Translations under genes and position numbers: made by a program
Shown: one piece after another, positions 49,791-53,960 of the stretch
Layout: each line of letters begins with the position of its first letter
Position numbering within the stretch: position 1 is the stretch's first letter
The notes under the pieces: model-generated
What the model was told of the DNA's origin: nothing
The model's database searches: none
Seen by the model: only the letters and a program-made list of their open reading frames with translations
Source: Bdellovibrionaceae bacterium UBA2351
Lineage (GTDB): Bacteria; Bdellovibrionota; Bdellovibrionia; Bdellovibrionales; Bdellovibrionaceae
Direction of reading: 5' to 3'
DNA length: 53,960 nt
Assembly: GCA_002344565.1 (NCBI GenBank)
Contig: DDTZ01000080.1
Coordinates: forward strand, 7,374-61,333

Positions 49791-51419
49791 TCACTGATAT
49801 GCGTGTCCAGCGATGCAGGAAATAAGTTCTTTTGGGTTAATAGGTTTTGTTAAATGGTCAGTGTAGCCGACGGATAAGCATTTTTTACGAACTTCACTCA
49901 TGGCATGTGCGGTCAATGCGATTATGGGTTTTTTGTATCCATGTGCTCTGAGTTTTTGAGTTGCGGCATAGCCATCCATTAACGGCATTTGTACGTCCAT
50001 TAAGACTAGGTCATAGTCTCCGTTGATAGCCTTCTCAAAGCCATCCAAGCCATTTTCGGCCGATTCTAGTAAGGCCCCAGCCTTTGTTAAAAAGTGCCAA
50101 ATTAAAAGTTGATTATCCGGAGCATCGTCGACCACTAAAACTTTAATATTTTTTAAGAGTAGGCCACCATCAGTGAGAGCACTGATGGTGAACTCCTTCT
50201 TTTTCTCTGCCACCTCGCAAGGCACTTCTCGTCTCTCGGGGCAATCATCAAATGTAAAGATGAACGTACTTCCCAAATTAGGAATGGATGATTTGACAAT
50301 CACGTTTCCTCCGAGCGCTTTAGCGAGTTTTCTGGAAAGAGCCAGGCCTAAACCTGTGCCGCCAAAGCGGCGGGTAGTGGATGTATCGCCTTGAACGAAC
50401 ATTTCAAAAAGCTTTTCCTCTGCACCTAGAGGTATGCCCATACCAGTGTCGGTAACTTCAAATGCTATCAAGTTTCTTCCAGACGGATGCTTTAATGTCA
50501 TGCTCTTTACTGTGACCGATCCATTTTCGGTAAATTTGATGGCGTTGCTTACTAAGTTCGTAAGTACCTGACGAACACGCACCGGGTCTGAAGAAACTTC
50601 CTCTGGAGTGGACTTATCTGGAGCAAACGTTAAATTTAGATTTTTTTCTTTAGCTTTAACCTGGAATAGTGAAACTATGTCTTCGGCAATTTGTTTAGGT
50701 TTGGTTGTCAAATATTCAAGACGTAGATGTCCAGCTTCAACTTTTGATAAATCTAAAATATCGTTGATAATAAACGAAAGTTGCTGGCCATTTTTTATGA
50801 GAACATCAACGCAGCTTTTACGCTCTTCCGGAGTTAGATTTTCTTCACGTAATAGGTCTGCGAAACCAATCATTGCGCTTAGAGGCGTTCTAATTTCGTG
50901 AGACATGTTCGCTAAAAACGCAGATTTAAGCTCATTAGCGCGTTCGGCTTCTTCTTTAGCGCGGCGATATTTAGCGACGGCAACTATTTTTTCCGTCACA
51001 TCTGTAATGATTGAAACAAGTCCAACGATTTTACCCTCAGCATTTGTGTAAGGTTGGCAAACGAAATCGACAAAAAGTTTTTTAATCAACCCATCTGGTC
51101 GATAGATTTCCATCGGAAATTCTTTCCCATTAAATGACTTTCCCTTAAGATAAGCTTCGTCGAGGAATGGTTTAAACCCTTGTGATAACACCTCAGGTAA
51201 GGCATCAAAAACTGACTTGCCAATTAGGTCTGATTCTTGAGCACACACCATATCTACGTAGTACGGGTTGGCTAGTCTAAAAATATGATCCGATCCTTCT
51301 AAGACACAAATAGCGACAGGCGCTTCCATGAAGAAAGCGTATGACTGGGCGGGATCCATTTTTAAGATATTATTTCCATATCTATTAGTAGAATTTGGAA
51401 ATTCGGATTGAGTCGCCAT
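49791..51419 (-). CDS. PAS hybrid histidine kinase
   Basis: A 542-residue cytoplasmic hybrid kinase: a PAS domain (about 20-145, with AICVLEGSDHIFRLANPYY), HisKA with NMSHEIRTPL (about 170), HATPase with NLVSNAIKFTE and GTGLGLALSRKL, and a receiver (about 415-542) with VLMDVQMPLMDG. The start at 51419 follows AAGGATG; a frame from 51566 adds 49 residues without a ribosome site. Its kinase and receiver parts closely resemble those of the MHYT kinase at 25781. No membrane segment is seen. Confidence 0.92.
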   Translation of the reverse strand: MATQSEFPNSTNRYGNNILKMDPAQSYAFFMEAPVAICVLEGSDHIFRLANPYYVDMVCAQESDLIGKSVFDALPEVLSQGFKPFLDEAYLKGKSFNGKEFPMEIYRPDGLIKKLFVDFVCQPYTNAEGKIVGLVSIITDVTEKIVAVAKYRRAKEEAERANELKSAFLANMSHEIRTPLSAMIGFADLLREENLTPEERKSCVDVLIKNGQQLSFIINDILDLSKVEAGHLRLEYLTTKPKQIAEDIVSLFQVKAKEKNLNLTFAPDKSTPEEVSSDPVRVRQVLTNLVSNAIKFTENGSVTVKSMTLKHPSGRNLIAFEVTDTGMGIPLGAEEKLFEMFVQGDTSTTRRFGGTGLGLALSRKLAKALGGNVIVKSSIPNLGSTFIFTFDDCPERREVPCEVAEKKKEFTISALTDGGLLLKNIKVLVVDDAPDNQLLIWHFLTKAGALLESAENGLDGFEKAINGDYDLVLMDVQMPLMDGYAATQKLRAHGYKKPIIALTAHAMSEVRKKCLSVGYTDHLTKPINPKELISCIAGHAYQ

Positions 51420-51567
51420 ACATCCTTTTTTTGAAAAACAAATTAAAGTAAAATGGTTTTGTCCCACGATTAAAATCGGTTGGCAATATCGAAGTAAAAA
51501 CAATTTTTTTTGAAGGCAAAAATGGACTTTGGCGATTAAACTAAAGTGATTTAGTTTTGATATCAAA

Positions 51568-52455
51568 TTAATTTATTGGCAAACCACCCGTTTCTGCAAT
51601 GATAGCACCCGTAATGTAACTTGAGTCAGCTTCAGAGGCTAAAAATACGTAAGCTGGTGCAATCTCTTCTGGTTGTGCAGGTCGTTTGATCGGTTGTTTT
51701 TTGCCGAATTGTTTAACTTTTGATATCTTGGTTCCTTCATCAGAAACATTCAGTGGCGTCCAAACTGGTCCCGGTGCCACCGCATTCACACGTATTTTTT
51801 TTTCAATCAGCATCTGCGCTAACGATTTAGTAAATGTATTGATTGCGCCTTTTGTTGCTGAATAATCTGGCAGCTCCTTCGGTCCCTGCATAGCGGTTTC
51901 AGAACTGGTTGCGATAATTGATGAACCGGGTTGCATATGTTTAAGAGCTTCTTTGGCTAAATAGAAATAAGCATAGATATTTGTTTTAAATGTTCGATCC
52001 CACTCCTTACTGCTAATTTCATCTAAAGATTCTTTTCGCATTTGATGAGCGGCATTGCTGACTAAGATATCGATTCCACCAAGAGAGGCGACGGTTCTTT
52101 GGATTGCTTTTTTACAAAAGCTTTCTTTGGTTAAATCTCCTTTAATCAAAATACATGTTCGGCCGATCTCCTCAATATGCTTTTGAGTTTCTTTTGCATC
52201 TTTAATTTCTTGAGGCAAATACGTGATAGCTATGTCGGCGCCTTCGCGCGCATATAAGATGGCGACGGCACGTCCGATGCCGCTGTCGCCACCCGTAATT
52301 AAAGCCCGTTTCCCAAAAAGTTTTCCAGCTGGGCGGTAGTCAGGAGCGGTAAATTGGGGACGAGGATAAATTCGCCATTCTAGTCCTGGGGATTTTTGCT
52401 TTTGTCCCGGGAATGGTGGTTTAGGCTTTCGTGTTGCTGGGGCATTTTTTTGCAT
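51568..52455 (-). CDS. Short-chain dehydrogenase/reductase (stress-protein type)
   Basis: A 295-residue SDR: TGGDSGIGRAVAILY (NADP-binding), NAAHQMR, TSSETAM and the catalytic YSATKGA. The proline-rich N-terminal tail (about 1-45) is typical of the YhdF/YdaD general-stress group, which has no settled substrate. AGGAGGACAC precedes the ATG at 52455; the frame extending to 52557 is rejected. On the same strand as the CoA-binding and MATE genes. Confidence 0.93.
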   Translation of the reverse strand: MQKNAPATRKPKPPFPGQKQKSPGLEWRIYPRPQFTAPDYRPAGKLFGKRALITGGDSGIGRAVAILYAREGADIAITYLPQEIKDAKETQKHIEEIGRTCILIKGDLTKESFCKKAIQRTVASLGGIDILVSNAAHQMRKESLDEISSKEWDRTFKTNIYAYFYLAKEALKHMQPGSSIIATSSETAMQGPKELPDYSATKGAINTFTKSLAQMLIEKKIRVNAVAPGPVWTPLNVSDEGTKISKVKQFGKKQPIKRPAQPEEIAPAYVFLASEADSSYITGAIIAETGGLPIN

Positions 52456-52523
52456 GTGTCCTCCTATGGCTGATGAGGAAGCATATCTTATACCAAGGTG
52501 AAAAATGCCCCTTGAGGAACTGT

Positions 52524-52934
52524 TTAAAACCAACGTTTGTGTTCTATAATCAAACAACGATCGGAAACTACTTTAATCCCTGCTTTTTCTGCTTTTAATT
52601 CAGCGTCAGGGTGCGAAATTCCGAGTTGTAGCCATAGTACGTCAACTCCTCCCGTGGAAATTGCTTCGTCAACAACTTCGGGAATACGATCGGAGCTGCG
52701 AAAAACATCGATAAACTTTCTATACTCGGCGGGTATATCGCTCAATTGATTGTATATTTTAAAATCGCCTACAGAATGATTTTTCGGATATGTGCCCACT
52801 ATATTCCACCCGTGATTTCTCATATATAAAGGAACATAGTGGCTAGGTTTGTTGGGGTCGGGACTGAGCCCATACACAGAAAATTTTTTGTAATCCGAAA
52901 GTAACTTTTTAATTTCATTATCTTTAACGTTCAT
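52524..52934 (-). CDS. CoA-binding domain protein (YccU-like)
   Basis: A 136-residue Rossmann-like protein: FSVYGLSPDPNKPSHYVPLYMRNHGWNIVGTYP (18-50) and VDVLWLQLGISHPDAELKAEKAGIKVVSDRCLIIEH (97-132) match the YccU family of CoA-binding proteins. The exact role is unknown. It starts 33 bases after the MATE gene stop and may share its transcript. Confidence 0.92.
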   Translation of the reverse strand: MNVKDNEIKKLLSDYKKFSVYGLSPDPNKPSHYVPLYMRNHGWNIVGTYPKNHSVGDFKIYNQLSDIPAEYRKFIDVFRSSDRIPEVVDEAISTGGVDVLWLQLGISHPDAELKAEKAGIKVVSDRCLIIEHKRWF

Positions 52935-52967
52935 ACAGACCTCTTAACATCTATTCACGATGGGTTT

Positions 52968-53960
52968 CTATACCTGAATTTGTTTCCAGTTTCCTTTTTT
53001 GAAATAGTACCATGCTAGTATAGCAAGTAGAATTTCTGATGCGGGTATTGCAATAACAGCACCAGTGGCACTCAACCCCGAGTATTTGGCAAGGACATAA
53101 GCAAGCGGAGTCTGAAACACCCAAAAGCATAATAGATTCAAACGTGTTGGTGTTTTGGTATCACCAGCACCGTTCAGAGCTTGATTCATAACCATGGCAA
53201 CCCCATAAAAAATAAAACCCGATCCTAAGATTCTCAAAGTTTGAACTCCGTGGGCCGCAACCTCTGGGTCATTCGTGTAGATGCCGATTAAGGGTTCCGC
53301 TAGGAACACAAAAAATAAAGTTACGAAGATCATCAACACCAAACAATACTTCGCTGTGGTGTAGACACTTTGCTCGGCACGGTCAAATTGCTTAGCGCCG
53401 ATATTCTGTCCTACGAGTGTAGCCGCTGCATTGCTAAGTCCCCACGCGGGTAATATAAAGAAGGCAAAATTTCTGAATGCTATTTGGTACCCAGCAGACG
53501 CCGCTGTGCCGCCGGTTTCTGCGACAAGGCGAGTAAGTAAGATCCAACTACCACTACCAATTAAAAATTGTAAAGAGGCAGGCCATGAAATTGTGAATAG
53601 CGACTTCATAATTTGATTGTCCCACTTGAAATGAGATATCTTAAAGTGAAGCATACCGTTGCCTTTTATAAGATGATAACATTGATAGCCAACACCTGCA
53701 CTACGACCAATAACGGTTGCGATGGCTGCTCCTTTAAGGCCCCAAAAGGAAATAAGAACGGGGCAAAGAATAATGTTGGCGCCACTCGCGATCCATAGAC
53801 TACGCATGGCCATTGCCGCATTTCCCGCGCCTCTAAAGATTCCATTGATAAGAAATAGAAGCAAAATGACAGTGTTTCCGCCAATAAGTATTTCCGCAAA
53901 AATAGCTCCTTCTTCAATCACTTCTTGGCTTGCCCCCATTAGGCGCAGAATATCCGCCGA
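52968..53960 (-). CDS. MATE-family efflux transporter (5' end outside the window)
   Basis: About 330 C-terminal residues are visible; the frame stays open to the window edge, reading SADILRLMGAS, which is normal MATE interior sequence, so the gene begins beyond 53960. The visible part holds about eight helices, with GAAIATVIGRSAG, NAAATLVGQNIGA and NQALNGAGDTKTPT as family marks. Exports cationic drugs or metabolites with Na+ or H+. No sign of decay. Confidence 0.92.
   Translation of the reverse strand, partial: SADILRLMGASQEVIEEGAIFAEILIGGNTVILLLFLINGIFRGAGNAAMAMRSLWIASGANIILCPVLISFWGLKGAAIATVIGRSAGVGYQCYHLIKGNGMLHFKISHFKWDNQIMKSLFTISWPASLQFLIGSGSWILLTRLVAETGGTAASAGYQIAFRNFAFFILPAWGLSNAAATLVGQNIGAKQFDRAEQSVYTTAKYCLVLMIFVTLFFVFLAEPLIGIYTNDPEVAAHGVQTLRILGSGFIFYGVAMVMNQALNGAGDTKTPTRLNLLCFWVFQTPLAYVLAKYSGLSATGAVIAIPASEILLAILAWYYFKKGNWKQIQV

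Noticed and set aside
1..53960. Prophage, IS element, integron or CRISPR array
   Set aside because: No transposase, integrase, Cas protein, terminal repeat or regularly spaced direct repeat was found. The only direct repeats are inside the two secreted-protein genes.

Overview
The window is a gene-dense, AT-rich stretch of a free-living Gram-negative bacterium. Several traits suit Bdellovibrionota (Bdellovibrio or Pseudobdellovibrio-like predators): a TIGR02147-family HTH protein, many small secreted or lipidated orphan proteins, hybrid kinases with an MHYT sensor, and a TPR plus winged-helix regulator of no named family. This placement is an inference from gene content; there is no rRNA, tRNA, phage, IS element or CRISPR array here, and no gap above 300 bases that lacks a gene or gene remnant.

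Layout. 1-6.9 kb: an M14 zinc peptidase, trpS, an FKBP isomerase, an RRM RNA-binding protein with a hairpin over its ribosome site, Fe superoxide dismutase, a SRAP (YedK/HMCES) DNA-protein crosslink sensor and a lipoprotein. 6.9-15 kb: the TIGR02147 regulator, secreted orphans, a LysR gene divergent from YceI and pirin, a cysteine-rich repeat protein, GST, psuG, an AraC regulator and a glyoxalase-fold protein. 15-24 kb: RadD helicase, truncated haemoglobin, DoxX, an ABC-F ATPase, thiol peroxidase, an ArsR-regulated AHSA1 gene with a readable promoter and operator, an alkyltransferase-like repair protein and azlCD. 24-34 kb: signalling, with a histidine kinase, an MHYT hybrid kinase, a methyltransferase, and a tight three-gene unit (REC-HD-GYP regulator, dihaem peroxidase, membrane histidine kinase). 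34-43 kb: LysR/DoxX, a phospholipase D-like protein, a double VOC protein, a HupE-like protein, glutathione peroxidase, a broken DUF4336 gene, nitroreductase, an ankyrin lipoprotein and DUF2177. 43-54 kb: a putative clan CD-like secreted protein, the TPR/winged-helix regulator, an MFS pump, NAD(P)HX dehydratase, TetR with its operator, a second hybrid kinase, SDR, a CoA-binding protein and a MATE pump cut by the window edge.

Themes. Oxidative and electrophile stress is strongly represented (SodB, Tpx, GPx, dihaem peroxidase, two DoxX, YceI, pirin, GST, nitroreductase), as is repair of damaged DNA or metabolites (SRAP, RadD, ATL, NnrD). Convergent genes are packed very tightly: four pairs share a 4-base reciprocal stop overlap and two pairs abut at TAATTA.

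The best candidates for something new are the peroxidase/kinase/HD-GYP operon, which looks like a periplasmic redox-sensing circuit; the TetR operator motif that appears at two loci 12 kb apart; the Shine-Dalgarno-occluding hairpin of the RRM gene; and the secreted cysteine-rich repeat proteins.
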